From Prolixibacteraceae bacterium UBA6162 (GTDB lineage: Bacteria > Bacteroidota > Bacteroidia > Bacteroidales > Prolixibacteraceae): DNA of 33,814 bases. The stretch spans positions 1 to 33,814 of the forward strand of contig DIUI01000021.1 in the NCBI GenBank assembly GCA_002428215.1, written 5' to 3'. The notes under the pieces are model-generated. The model had not been told where the DNA came from and searched no databases. It worked only from the letters and a program-made list of their open reading frames with translations. This document shows, piece after piece, positions 15,005 through 22,837 of this stretch. Each line of letters begins with the position of its first letter. The stretch's first letter is position 1. The position numbers were made by a program, and so were the translations under genes.

Positions 15005-17947
15005 ATGCGCGCACCCTTTAGCGTCTTTCTCCTTTTTAGCCTCATATTTTTAAAGGTTTTTGCCTACGGCCAACAACCCGCATTTCTGAAATACATAAAT
15101 GACCCGTGGGTAGAAGAACAGATTTCGGCAATGACGCTGCGCGAAAAAATTGGTCAGTTAATAATGATCGAGGTATACCCGGAGCAGGCCGAACGACATA
15201 GGGAGGAGATGCAGAAACTGATTCAGGAGTGGAAACCGGGTGGTATTCTGATGATGCGCGGTTCTCCAAATAAGACTGCCCGCTGGATAAGGGCATTTCA
15301 GCAAGTTTCGGACAGGCCACTCCTGGTAGCCATGGATGCAGAGAACGGGCCCTCCTTCAGGGTAGATAGTTTGCTTGTTTTCCCCAGCGCACAAGCTTTG
15401 GGTGCTATTCAGAACGATTCAATTCTGGTCGATATGGGAAAAGCTGTAGGAAGGCAGCTTAAAGCAATGGGGATTCATATGAACTTTGCACCGGTAGCTG
15501 ATGTGAATACCAATCCGGCCAATCCGATCATCAATTTCAGATCGTACGGAGAGAAGAAAGAGTTGGTAGCATCCAAAGCACTTGCCTATGCCAAAGGCAT
15601 GGAAATGGAGGGTGTTGCAGCAGTAGCCAAACACTTCCCGGGCCATGGCGATACACAAACCGACTCCCACCATACCCTACCAGTAATAAACCACAATCGC
15701 AGCAGAATTGACGACATCGAACTCTATCCTTTTAAAATTTTAGCCAACGCCGGAATTACCGGAATAATGAGTGCCCATGTAGCAGTGCCGGCACTGGATT
15801 CGGACAACCGTCCAGCCTCCCTTTCTTCGAAAATCCTCCATGATTTGTTGCGCAATGAAATGAAGTATGGCGGACTTATTATCACCGATGCCATGAATAT
15901 GAAAGGAGTAACGCTCCCTGCCGGCGAAGCGGAAGTGGCCGCCCTAAAAGCCGGTAACGACATGGTTGAATTTGTTGTAAATGTCAGGCAGAGTGTTTTG
16001 GCCATCGAGAAAGCCGTTCAAAGCGGTACACTCTCAGAGTCGGAGATCAATACAAAAGTCAGAAGAATATTGGCTACCAAACGCTGGATTGGGCTTCACT
16101 TACCTTCTACACCGCCTGAGGAGCGGCTGCTTTCAACTTTGAACTCAGCAGAAAATGAGTTGATCGTTCGCCGGCTGACCGAAGCTTCGGTAACCACGCT
16201 CCAAAACAATGGTTTGCTTCCCCTTATGCGGCTTGACACATTAAGGATTGCAACGCTGGCCTTCGGGGCTCAATCCCCGCTGCCCTTTCAGGTAATGACA
16301 AGCCGTTATACAGCTGCCGATCACTTTTTTATCTCCACCGATGCCTCAGCCAGGGAGCAGGAAACCTTACTGCAAAAGTTGAATTCTTACCATCTGGTAA
16401 TTGCCGGGATTTCAGGATTGCGATCCTATCCGGGCAGAAATTACGGCATCACCCCTGTGCATCGCAGCATAATTAAAACATTGGCTGGACGGCAGCAAAT
16501 CATTACCCTGTTCATGGGCAATGCCTATGCACTAAAATATTTGGAGGCGGCAGAAAAATCTGAAGCACTAATCCTCACCTATCAGGACACTCCAATTGCT
16601 CAGGAACTTTCCATCCAAATGGTTTTTGGAGCTATTGATGCCAGCGGACGTCTCCCGGTTACCATCGACAATAGGTTCCCTGCAGGTATGGGAATAGATG
16701 TAAAAAAAAACGGCCGATTAAAATACTCCATCCCCGAAGAGATTGGAATTTCATCCGTAATCCTTCACCGCAAAATTGATAGCCTTGCAAACCTTGCAAT
16801 GCAGAAAAAGGCATTTCCGGGTGCGCAGGTTCTGGTGGCAATTGACGGCAAGGTAATTCTGGAAAAGGGCTACGGCTATTTAACCTACGAGAAAACCGAG
16901 CCTGTCGAGCTGCAACACATATACGATTGGGCATCGGTGACCAAGGTTACTGGCCCCTTACCCGCCCTGATGAAGCTATACGACGAAGGGCGAATCGATC
17001 TCGATGGTAAATGGAGTGATTATTGGAAAGATTTTGAGAAATCGAATAAGCAAAACATTCGGTTGCGCGATATACTTGCCCATCAGGCTCAATTGCGACC
17101 GATAATTCCATTATGGGAGTCTAAATTTGCAAAAGACCCTCAATTGCGCGATGCCACTTTTAGTATACATCCAATAGCCAATAACAATATCCGTATAGCT
17201 GGCAATCTCTATGCCGACCAAACCCTAATAAGTCAGTTTTACGACGAAGTGCGCACATCAACACTTTTACCAAGAAAGGAGTATGTATATACTTGCCTGG
17301 GGTTTCACATGTGGCCTCCCATAATTGAACAAATTACAGGCGACTCCTTCGAACAATACGTGAAATCAAATTTCTATCACCGTCTGGGGGCCTATAACAT
17401 TACTTATAATGCCTATCTCCATTTCCCTCAAGATCAGATTGCTCCAAGTGAGGTCGACGACTACTTCAGAAAGGAGACGCTCAGAGGATTTGTGCACGAT
17501 GAGGGTGCAGCCATTCTGGGCGGTATTTCAGGAAATGCTGGTCTCTTTGGAAATGCGGGAGATTTGGCCAAAGTTTTTCAGATGTACCTCTGGAAAGGAT
17601 ATTATGGCGGCGAGCAGTTTATTTCTCCCGAAACAATAGATGAATTCACGCGGGTTCAATTTCGAAGTCGAAACAACCGACGAGCACTGGGTTTCGACAA
17701 ACCCATGCTCGACAATGCCACAAGAAAGCGTGAGGATGCCTATCCAACGTATGGTGTTGGCATGAACAGCTTTGGACATACAGGGTATACAGGGACTTTT
17801 GTCTGGGCCGATCCGGATGTAAAACTTCTTTTTATACTCCTCACAAACAGGGTTCACCCTACGCGGCGCAACAATCAACTGTCGGATCTAAAAGTTCGGG
17901 GGCGCATGCTTCAGACTTTGTATGACTTGCTACCCAGACAGCCTTAA
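15005..17947 (+). CDS. GH3 beta-N-acetylhexosaminidase + serine hydrolase fusion
   Basis: A 980-residue exported fusion with a signal peptide (cleavage near residue 23). The GH3/NagZ-type domain (about 30-370) has KHFPGHGDTQTDSHHTLP (209-226), which carries the NagZ Asp/His catalytic dyad loop, and IITDAMNMKGV (293-303) with the likely nucleophile Asp. A GH3 C-terminal-like region follows (about 390-560). Residues about 580-975 form a class C beta-lactamase/esterase-like domain with nucleophile Ser644 in SVTK, YVYTC near 762-764 at the Y-x-N/D position, and a GHTGYTG motif as the KTG equivalent. Such fusions are common in Bacteroidota. The predicted job is trimming muropeptides in the periplasm. 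An in-frame TTG at 14999 is a less likely start than the ATG. Confidence 0.93.
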   Translation: MRAPFSVFLLFSLIFLKVFAYGQQPAFLKYINDPWVEEQISAMTLREKIGQLIMIEVYPEQAERHREEMQKLIQEWKPGGILMMRGSPNKTARWIRAFQQVSDRPLLVAMDAENGPSFRVDSLLVFPSAQALGAIQNDSILVDMGKAVGRQLKAMGIHMNFAPVADVNTNPANPIINFRSYGEKKELVASKALAYAKGMEMEGVAAVAKHFPGHGDTQTDSHHTLPVINHNRSRIDDIELYPFKILANAGITGIMSAHVAVPALDSDNRPASLSSKILHDLLRNEMKYGGLIITDAMNMKGVTLPAGEAEVAALKAGNDMVEFVVNVRQSVLAIEKAVQSGTLSESEINTKVRRILATKRWIGLHLPSTPPEERLLSTLNSAENELIVRRLTEASVTTLQNNGLLPLMRLDTLRIATLAFGAQSPLPFQVMTSRYTAADHFFISTDASAREQETLLQKLNSYHLVIAGISGLRSYPGRNYGITPVHRSIIKTLAGRQQIITLFMGNAYALKYLEAAEKSEALILTYQDTPIAQELSIQMVFGAIDASGRLPVTIDNRFPAGMGIDVKKNGRLKYSIPEEIGISSVILHRKIDSLANLAMQKKAFPGAQVLVAIDGKVILEKGYGYLTYEKTEPVELQHIYDWASVTKVTGPLPALMKLYDEGRIDLDGKWSDYWKDFEKSNKQNIRLRDILAHQAQLRPIIPLWESKFAKDPQLRDATFSIHPIANNNIRIAGNLYADQTLISQFYDEVRTSTLLPRKEYVYTCLGFHMWPPIIEQITGDSFEQYVKSNFYHRLGAYNITYNAYLHFPQDQIAPSEVDDYFRKETLRGFVHDEGAAILGGISGNAGLFGNAGDLAKVFQMYLWKGYYGGEQFISPETIDEFTRVQFRSRNNRRALGFDKPMLDNATRKREDAYPTYGVGMNSFGHTGYTGTFVWADPDVKLLFILLTNRVHPTRRNNQLSDLKVRGRMLQTLYDLLPRQP

Positions 17948-18004
17948 AAATTGTTAAAATTCATAGTAGATTGCATCTAATCCGGATAGCTAAATACACA
18001 ATGA

Positions 18005-18121
18005 CAGGGCCCAAACTACTCACAGGCAGTACAATAATACCGCAGGGCTCCCAAACGCCAATGTTGAATAAATGTTAAACCAAATAACAATTTAGTTGTG
18101 GTTTCCCGCAGGGTTTTCCCA
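18005..18121. repeat. three CAGGG-n-CCCA inverted-repeat units upstream of the HTH gene
   Basis: The same palindromic half-sites occur three times with growing spacers: CAGGG-CCCA at 18005-18013 (no spacer), CAGGG-CT-CCCA at 18043-18053, and CAGGG-TTTT-CCCA at 18109-18121. The last two also share CCGCAGGG, and the first two share CCCAAAC after the repeat. The last unit ends 9 bases before a TATATTTA (18131-18138) that could be the -7 element. They may be operator sites. Confidence 0.5.
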
Positions 18122-18182
18122 TTAAAGTGGTATATTTAAGAAGTTCAAAATTCAACATTAACCACTATAAAATTTTACTGCT

Positions 18183-18443
18183 ATGGAGCTTAAAATTACA
18201 TTCAATGAGCTGCGCAAAATCAAAGACAGCTTACCTGAAGGGTCTATCAAGCAATTGGCTAAAGAGTTCAGTGTTACTGAAGAAACAGTTAGAAACTATT
18301 TTGGAGGAGCAAATTACGAAAAAGGTAGTGCAGTTGGAATCCATATGGAACCAGGACCCAATGGAGGAATTGTTTTATTGGACGATATTGCAATGTTAGA
18401 GCGCGCGCAGGAAATTATAGCAGAACATACAGTAGAAGGGTAA
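18183..18443 (+). CDS. small HTH DNA-binding protein
   Basis: An 86-residue protein. Residues about 20-40 read as a helix-turn-helix (GSIKQLAKEFSVTEETVRNYF), with LAKEFSVTEETVRN fitting a recognition helix. The C-terminal half contains a GPNGGIVLLDDIAMLERAQEII segment that may mediate dimerisation. It resembles short DNA-binding proteins annotated only by that name in Bacteroidales. It stands alone: a 235-base upstream region with three palindromic repeats, a possible -7 box at 18131-18138, and its own terminator right after. An overlapping frame (18127-18399) is a shadow. It could be a self-regulating repressor or an abundant nucleoid-type protein; the sequence does not decide. Confidence 0.8.
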   Translation: MELKITFNELRKIKDSLPEGSIKQLAKEFSVTEETVRNYFGGANYEKGSAVGIHMEPGPNGGIVLLDDIAMLERAQEIIAEHTVEG

Positions 18444-18469
18444 AAGAGATTTTTCGTTAACAAAATTCA

Positions 18470-18499
18470 AAAAACTGTTCTATATTAGGACAGTTTTTT
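18470..18499 (+). terminator. terminator of the small HTH gene
   Basis: An 11-bp stem pairs 18470-18480 (AAAAACTGTTC) with 18488-18498 (GGACAGTTTTT), with one G-T pair and a 7-base loop. It ends in a T run, 26 bases after the HTH stop and before the DUF1080 gene. Confidence 0.75.
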
Positions 18500-18518
18500 A
18501 TGTATAAAAGGTATAGAA

Positions 18519-19340
18519 ATGAAAAAATCAGCGCAACTATTTTCTTATTCACTATTGCTGGCGATAATCTTTATGGGATGCACAAGTCAGCCTGTCAGTG
18601 ACAACACCCTTCAACTTTTTAACGGCAACGATCTCAGCAATTGGGACCTACATTTAGGTTCATCGCTGGGGAGCGATTTCGATGAAATTGCCGCAGCAGC
18701 GACCGTTGATCAAGTCTATCAGGTTATTGAAGAGGGTGGTGAAAAAATTATCCGCATTTCCGGAGAAATCAACGGAGCTCTTGCTACCCGCGAAAGCTAC
18801 GAAAATTATCATTTGCAGTTGGTTTTTAAATGGGGAGAAACGGTATACTCGAGGAGAAACAGCGGGCTACTGTACCACAGTTTTGGTCCCTTTGGTGCCT
18901 CTTTTGGAACATGGATGGCCAATATTGAGCTACAGTTGATGCACGACAACCTGGGTGACACGTACCTTATGAACAATACAACCTGCGAAACAGCGGTAGT
19001 TTATAATGAAGAAACCCAACAATACTATTATACGCCCGGCGCTGAGGCATTTCAATTTGGCGACCATGCAAGCGGCAGAATGGTACGTAAAGCATCGGAT
19101 CAGGAGAAGCCGCTGGGAGAATGGAATACAGTTGATCTATACACAGTTGGACGCACTGCCGTGCATGTTGTAAACGGAACTACTGTAATGGTAAATGAAA
19201 ATACCGGCACTTTTGAGGATGGAGTCATTACGCCATTAACCGGAGGTAAAATACAGATTCAGTCTGAAGGTGCAGAACTTTTTATTCGCAGCATCACCCT
19301 AAAGCCAATTACTGAAATTCCTGCCAGCCTGATTCCTTAA
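18519..19340 (+). CDS. DUF1080 family lipoprotein (3-keto-disaccharide hydrolase-like)
   Basis: A 273-residue lipoprotein with the signal ending in FMGC (Cys21). The single DUF1080 domain is concanavalin-like: LQLFNGNDLSNWDLHLG (32-48), the NYHLQLVFKWGE core strand, RRNSGLLYHSFG (the usual NSGI/L...H motif), GEWNTVDLYTVGRTAVHVVNG and a final GGKIQIQSEGAELFIRSITLKPI. Some members hydrolyse 3-keto-glycosides and others are probably carbohydrate-binding, so the precise reaction is open. It lies between two terminators, so it is likely a single-gene unit. No obvious SusCD or other saccharide-utilisation partner is present. Confidence 0.88.
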   Translation: MKKSAQLFSYSLLLAIIFMGCTSQPVSDNTLQLFNGNDLSNWDLHLGSSLGSDFDEIAAAATVDQVYQVIEEGGEKIIRISGEINGALATRESYENYHLQLVFKWGETVYSRRNSGLLYHSFGPFGASFGTWMANIELQLMHDNLGDTYLMNNTTCETAVVYNEETQQYYYTPGAEAFQFGDHASGRMVRKASDQEKPLGEWNTVDLYTVGRTAVHVVNGTTVMVNENTGTFEDGVITPLTGGKIQIQSEGAELFIRSITLKPITEIPASLIP

Positions 19341-19375
19341 TTTAAACTGGAGTAAAATTCCAAATATCTATAAAG

Positions 19376-19410
19376 AAAGTTCGCCGGTTTTTACTGAGCG
19401 GACTTTTTTT
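19376..19410 (+). terminator. terminator of the DUF1080 gene (possibly bidirectional)
   Basis: Stem AAAGTTCGC (19376-19384) pairs with GCGGACTTT (19398-19406) with one G-T pair, followed by TTTT. It abuts the stop of the convergent Crp gene at 19409. On the minus strand the hairpin is followed by TTTCTTTA, so it may stop both transcripts. Confidence 0.7.
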
Positions 19411-20134
19411 ATCCCTTATTACTGATCAGATCAAGCTTCTCCATATTGAGGACTTCAATATGCTCATTATCCATGGTAATGAGGCCATCTGCCTTGAATT
19501 TGGAAAAAATTCGGGAAACGCTTTCGATGGTCATACCGGCTAGTTCGGCAAAATCTTTGCGTGTAAGTTGAAGTGGAAACTTAGGGCTTTTATAAATTCG
19601 TGTTGCCAGACAAAGCAGTATGTCGGCCATTCGCCCATACGACTGTTTCATAGTAAGACAGTAGAAACGGCCATTGGTTACGATCAGTTGCTCGGCCATC
19701 ATGGAAACCAGTTGACTCGAAAATTTGGCGTTGGATGCCATCAGTTGCCGGATTGCATTGATCTCTATTACGCTCACGCGGGAATCGATGTACACCTGTG
19801 CTGAATGATGTCGAACATGACTGCTTTCGAAAAGCGCCGACAAACCAATCATACGAACAGGAGAGAATATCTGCAAAACCAGGCTGGCATTCTCACCTTC
19901 AATATAGGTTTTAAGTAATCCTTCGTGCAGAATTACAACATTGTTGGCAAATGATCCCTGTTTGAAGACAACCTCATTTTTCCTGAAACGGACATCCACC
20001 ATTTTTGAACGGAGAAAAGCCAATTCATCAGGTGTTAGGTCATCACAAATGTTTAATTCGTCTGAGCCAATAAAACAACTGCTGCGGGTAATCTTTTGGG
20101 AATCAATCATACTTGTTATAGGGAGATTAGCCAT
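19409..20134 (-). CDS. Crp/Fnr family transcriptional regulator
   Basis: A roughly 241-residue regulator. The N-terminal two-thirds is a cyclic-nucleotide-binding-type beta-barrel (FRKNEVVFKQGSFANNVVILHEGLLKTYIE) followed by a dimer helix. The C-terminal HTH_Crp domain has LTRKDFAELAGMTIESVSRIFSKFKADGLI, where ESVSR is the recognition helix. The N-terminus has two cysteines (SSCFIG and NICDDL) but not the closely spaced cluster of oxygen-sensing Fnr. The frame is open to an ATG at 20149, but a promoter candidate puts transcription start near 20147, so I prefer the ATG at 20134. It stands at the end of a block of NO-related genes and is a candidate regulator for them. Confidence 0.9.
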   Translation of the reverse strand: MANLPITSMIDSQKITRSSCFIGSDELNICDDLTPDELAFLRSKMVDVRFRKNEVVFKQGSFANNVVILHEGLLKTYIEGENASLVLQIFSPVRMIGLSALFESSHVRHHSAQVYIDSRVSVIEINAIRQLMASNAKFSSQLVSMMAEQLIVTNGRFYCLTMKQSYGRMADILLCLATRIYKSPKFPLQLTRKDFAELAGMTIESVSRIFSKFKADGLITMDNEHIEVLNMEKLDLISNKG

Positions 20135-20153
20135 TGCGTTAAGCCGCAATTTA

Positions 20154-20184
20154 CAAATATTTGTCCAATGGGTAACTATACAAC
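20154..20184 (-). promoter_or_regulatory. candidate promoter of the Crp/Fnr gene
   Basis: On the minus strand GTTG (20184-20181), 19 bases, then AATATTTG (20161-20154). Spacing is exact; each box has one mismatch to TTTG/TAnnTTTG. The -7 box sits inside a perfect 12-base palindrome, ACAAATATTTGT (20153-20164). The same ACAAATATTTG occurs in the promoter of the lipoprotein at 33752. Confidence 0.4.
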
Positions 20185-20268
20185 ACTTCCATGTACAGCT
20201 GTTAAATTAGGCAGATATAACGCCATATTCAGTCGTCGAAGAACAGCTAAAAATGTGCTTAGGGAATA

Positions 20269-20670
20269 CTAGTTGCGCGGAACAACATTCCCACGAATGG
20301 TTAGCACCACCATAGAATTGGATGCATTCGACATCACCGAAACCACTTTACTGAAACCTCCCAATATTTGGGTATTGTATCCCACTTTTATGGTTCCCTT
20401 TTGTCCGGGGAGTATTGGTTCACGGGGCCACGTGGGCGCTGTACACCCACATGAGGCTCTAACATTGCTTAATATGAGCGGCTTATTGCCCTTATTGGTA
20501 AAAACAAACTCACACATTCCATCGCTTCCCTGTACAATGGTTCCATAATCGTGAATAAGTCTCTCGAAAACGATAGAATCGGCACCTGTGGCATATTGTG
20601 CGTTGGCCGACAATCCCCATACCAGCAGCATGGTCAAAACAGTTAAAAAAAGACTCCTTTTCATATGCAT
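20269..20670 (-). CDS. DUF1573 domain exported protein
   Basis: A 133-residue protein with a signal peptide (cleavage after about SANA, residue 24) and one DUF1573 domain, an ASH/PapD-like beta sandwich. Visible family features are FERLIHDYGTIVQG, FVFTNKGNKPLILSNVRASCGCTAPTWPREPILPGQKGTIKVGYN and a final strand VVLTIRGNV. The ASCGCT cysteine pair is typical of the family. No enzymatic function is known; these domains are usually structural or binding modules outside the inner membrane. The gene lies 165 bases after the DUF1858-DUF2249 gene on the same strand and has its own -7 candidate at 20741-20748. Confidence 0.88.
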   Translation of the reverse strand: MHMKRSLFLTVLTMLLVWGLSANAQYATGADSIVFERLIHDYGTIVQGSDGMCEFVFTNKGNKPLILSNVRASCGCTAPTWPREPILPGQKGTIKVGYNTQILGGFSKVVSVMSNASNSMVVLTIRGNVVPRN

Positions 20671-20740
20671 AAATTTCCAAAATTAACCCTGAGGTAGCTT
20701 TGGGAAGATCCTTGGGCGCCTCGAAAAATAGGATTCTTTG

Positions 20741-20748
20741 CAAAATTA
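20741..20748 (-). promoter_or_regulatory. candidate -7 element of the DUF1573 gene
   Basis: TAATTTTG on the minus strand matches TAnnTTTG exactly, 70 bases before the start codon. No TTTG is found at the right distance, so confidence is limited. Confidence 0.3.
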
Positions 20749-20835
20749 TCAAAATATTGAAGAAACGCGATCAAATTAGAGTCATCGGCTGTTAATTTAA
20801 TCATAATATACCCATGAAAATCAGCCAATAATCTA

Positions 20836-21366
20836 TCAGGTATAAGGCGCATAAATATAAGTAAGGCATACGATCTCCTGCTTTGACACCCATATCAGAT
20901 AACCCATTTGCTGCAATTTGTCGATAATTGGGGCAGGAACAAAAGGTGTTTTCAGCAGCAAAGTAGTTCCCGGCTCTATTGTGCGGACCATTTTCAAAAT
21001 CTCTGCGAGTGGAGATTCACCTTTGCTTATAACAGAGGAGGCATCAAATTCTAAAGCGATTTTAACCCCTTGCATCCAGTCGGGAGCTCCGGTCTGCAAT
21101 CGACCAGGCCCTTCTGGAGCAGAGACTGTCTCTTCCTGACCTGCAGCATTCCTCAAACGGTTAACCAGATCCTGAACGGAAATATCACCTATAGCAGCTG
21201 CCTGCTGCAAGGTAGCAACCCGCGCTATGGTTCTGCGTAAAACAGGATTCTTTAAATTGGCAAACAGGGGCGAAATCGATAGCAATACCTCTTCCAGGGC
21301 AGGATAGTTTTCGAGCAACTCTCCTACTCTGGTTTTCGGCGATATTATTAGATTATTATTTGGCAT
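20836..21366 (-). CDS. DUF1858 + DUF2249 domain protein
   Basis: A 176-residue cytoplasmic protein of two small modules. Residues about 5-75 (LIISPKTRVGELLENYPALEEVLL...LRRTIARVATLQQAAAIGDISVQDLVNRL) match DUF1858, a helical domain often found next to hemerythrin or ScdA-type proteins. Residues about 98-170 (GVKIALEFDASSVISKGESPLAEILKMV...GTTLLLKTPFVPAPIIDKLQQMGY) match DUF2249, a TusA-like fold. The linker is rich in G, P and E. The start lies 4 bases after the DUF438 stop, so the two are co-expressed. Neighbours suggest a role in handling nitric oxide or iron-sulfur damage; the reaction is unknown. Confidence 0.85.
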   Translation of the reverse strand: MPNNNLIISPKTRVGELLENYPALEEVLLSISPLFANLKNPVLRRTIARVATLQQAAAIGDISVQDLVNRLRNAAGQEETVSAPEGPGRLQTGAPDWMQGVKIALEFDASSVISKGESPLAEILKMVRTIEPGTTLLLKTPFVPAPIIDKLQQMGYLIWVSKQEIVCLTYIYAPYT

Positions 21367-21370
21367 TCAT

Positions 21371-22612
21371 TTACTTTTTGGCATACGAAAGAAGCCGCTG
21401 TTCTCCCTGAAGGCTCCTTACATGGGTAAGATCCTGGGTAAACTCGACCGTACCTAAATATTCGTCCGACTTTCCACGAAGGGCAAAATACTCGATGTAA
21501 ATAAATTTCCCCTTGAAGTTGATCCAAAATGCGGCACTGTTCTCTTTTCCACTTTTAAAATCGGAAAGAATTTGGTCTACAATATCTACGCTGGAGGGTG
21601 GATGACAGTTTCGAACATCGCGACCAAGAATGGCACGATTTCGGGTAAATACCCTGTCGGGGCCCAGACTAAAAAACTTAACCTTATCGTCTTTGTCGAC
21701 AAAAGTCAGATCGATGGGCAAGGTTTTGAACAAAGATTCCATTTCAGCCTGATTAAAGCTACCTGTACTCAGTTGAATTGTCCCCTTAACTCCGAACTCC
21801 GGACTGGTTACCTCAATACCGGTTGGTTCCCATTCAATCTGAGGGTCATACAAGCAATAGCCAAATTCAATGGTTTGCTGGTAGATTGCATACCACTCTG
21901 TTTCGGTAAGCGTGTCCATGGCCATAGGGAGAAGTATCTCTTCCTCCTTCATGATCATATCGCGGATAGCCTGAACAGCCGGGGCGAGCAATACCTCAGC
22001 CATGGCCAAAGCCTCGTCCGGTGAAAAGTCGCCGGGAGCTGTGATGGCCTCCAGGGCTGCCTTGAGAAAATCGCGGGTCTCGTCGTGCTTTCCCCACATT
22101 ACCTTGGGAGGCCCGGTTATACCATGCAGCTCAAGAAACGGGAACAATAAGTACTCTTTGCGTAGGTAATGCTTCTCGACATCCATTAAGTTGTTAAAAC
22201 CGCCATGCACCTTTGTTATCCAGCCTTTCACCTCCTCGTTTTTCAAATAGGGAGCAGCAGCAAGCAATTGGGTTATTTCATCGGCAAGTTTCTCCAGCTC
22301 CCGATTTTCCTTTTTAAAAGTATCGGCAGGGTGGCCGGCCGGAATAAATTTTGCACCACTCTGGTCGATATGACCATCCAAAACGGCCGAATGAATATCA
22401 CACAAACGCAAAACCTCTTCCACCGGCAAACCTTCGGCTATCAACTCCTGCTCAACTTCAACTACATCGTTGTAAGGAATTTTCTGCAATAGTTCAATGA
22501 GCCTTGCCTTTACCAGCTCCGGGGCCCTATTTTCATGCAGCTCCAAAATCATATGCTTCAGAATCTCTTTTCGTTGTCTCGAATTGTCAATTATCTCACT
22601 CATGGTATTCAA
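21371..22612 (-). CDS. DUF438 - hemerythrin - PAS domain protein
   Basis: A 413-residue cytoplasmic protein with three modules. DUF438 covers about 12-85 (RKEILKHMILELHE...EELIAEGLPVEEVLRLCDIHSAVL). A hemerythrin-like domain covers about 95-235, with the metal-ligand pattern EKHYLRKEYLLFPFLE, MWGKHDETRDF and MKEEEILLPMAMDTL. A PAS-like sensor domain covers about 285-400 (VDKDDKVKFFSLGPDRVFTRN...GRDVRNCHPPSSVDIV). Such proteins co-occur with NO-stress genes and probably bind O2 or NO at a di-iron site; this is family-level inference. It is the first gene of an operon with the DUF2249 gene. Alternative start at Met4 (22603). Confidence 0.9.
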   Translation of the reverse strand: MNTMSEIIDNSRQRKEILKHMILELHENRAPELVKARLIELLQKIPYNDVVEVEQELIAEGLPVEEVLRLCDIHSAVLDGHIDQSGAKFIPAGHPADTFKKENRELEKLADEITQLLAAAPYLKNEEVKGWITKVHGGFNNLMDVEKHYLRKEYLLFPFLELHGITGPPKVMWGKHDETRDFLKAALEAITAPGDFSPDEALAMAEVLLAPAVQAIRDMIMKEEEILLPMAMDTLTETEWYAIYQQTIEFGYCLYDPQIEWEPTGIEVTSPEFGVKGTIQLSTGSFNQAEMESLFKTLPIDLTFVDKDDKVKFFSLGPDRVFTRNRAILGRDVRNCHPPSSVDIVDQILSDFKSGKENSAAFWINFKGKFIYIEYFALRGKSDEYLGTVEFTQDLTHVRSLQGEQRLLSYAKK

Positions 22613-22620
22613 TTTTGGTG

Positions 22621-22628
22621 CAAATATA
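22621..22628 (-). promoter_or_regulatory. -7 element of the DUF438 operon
   Basis: TATATTTG on the minus strand is a perfect TAnnTTTG, about 9 bases before the start codon at 22612 and 18 before Met4 (22603). The -33 position reads TTAA, not TTTG, which is what one expects of an activator-dependent promoter. The closeness to 22612 favours the Met4 start. Confidence 0.4.
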
Positions 22629-22661
22629 CAAATGACTAAATGGTAATTTAATCACTATTTG

Positions 22662-22677
22662 TTGGTATTTTAACCAA
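22662..22677. promoter_or_regulatory. candidate Crp/Fnr-type operator upstream of the DUF438 operon
   Basis: TTGGT-ATTTTA-ACCAA is a perfect 5-6-5 palindrome with the geometry of Crp-family sites. Its centre is about 55 bases upstream of the predicted transcription start of the DUF438 operon. Confidence 0.4.
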
Positions 22678-22837
22678 ACGTGCCTGTTAACAGTGTAAGG
22701 AAAATTAAAATCTGGACTGTTATTCAGTCAAGCAGAAACGGTTAGATTAACCGAATTAGAAGCGAAATCAAACAACCACAAATTAGAACGTGGTTAATTA
22801 AATTGAGGGACTGTAGCAAAAAATAAAGTGCTGTGGA

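Noticed and set aside
18127..18399. 90-residue open frame overlapping the small HTH gene in another frame
   Set aside because: The HTH frame has a clear helix-turn-helix pattern and ends just before the terminator; the other frame is a shadow.
19409..20134. Oxygen-sensing Fnr with a [4Fe-4S] cluster
   Set aside because: Only two widely spaced N-terminal cysteines are seen; the tight cysteine triplet of Fnr is missing, so only the broader Crp/Fnr family is claimed.
20661..20852. 63-residue open frame bridging the DUF2249 and DUF1573 genes
   Set aside because: It overlaps the ends of both neighbours, has no recognisable features, and the region fits a promoter for the DUF1573 gene.
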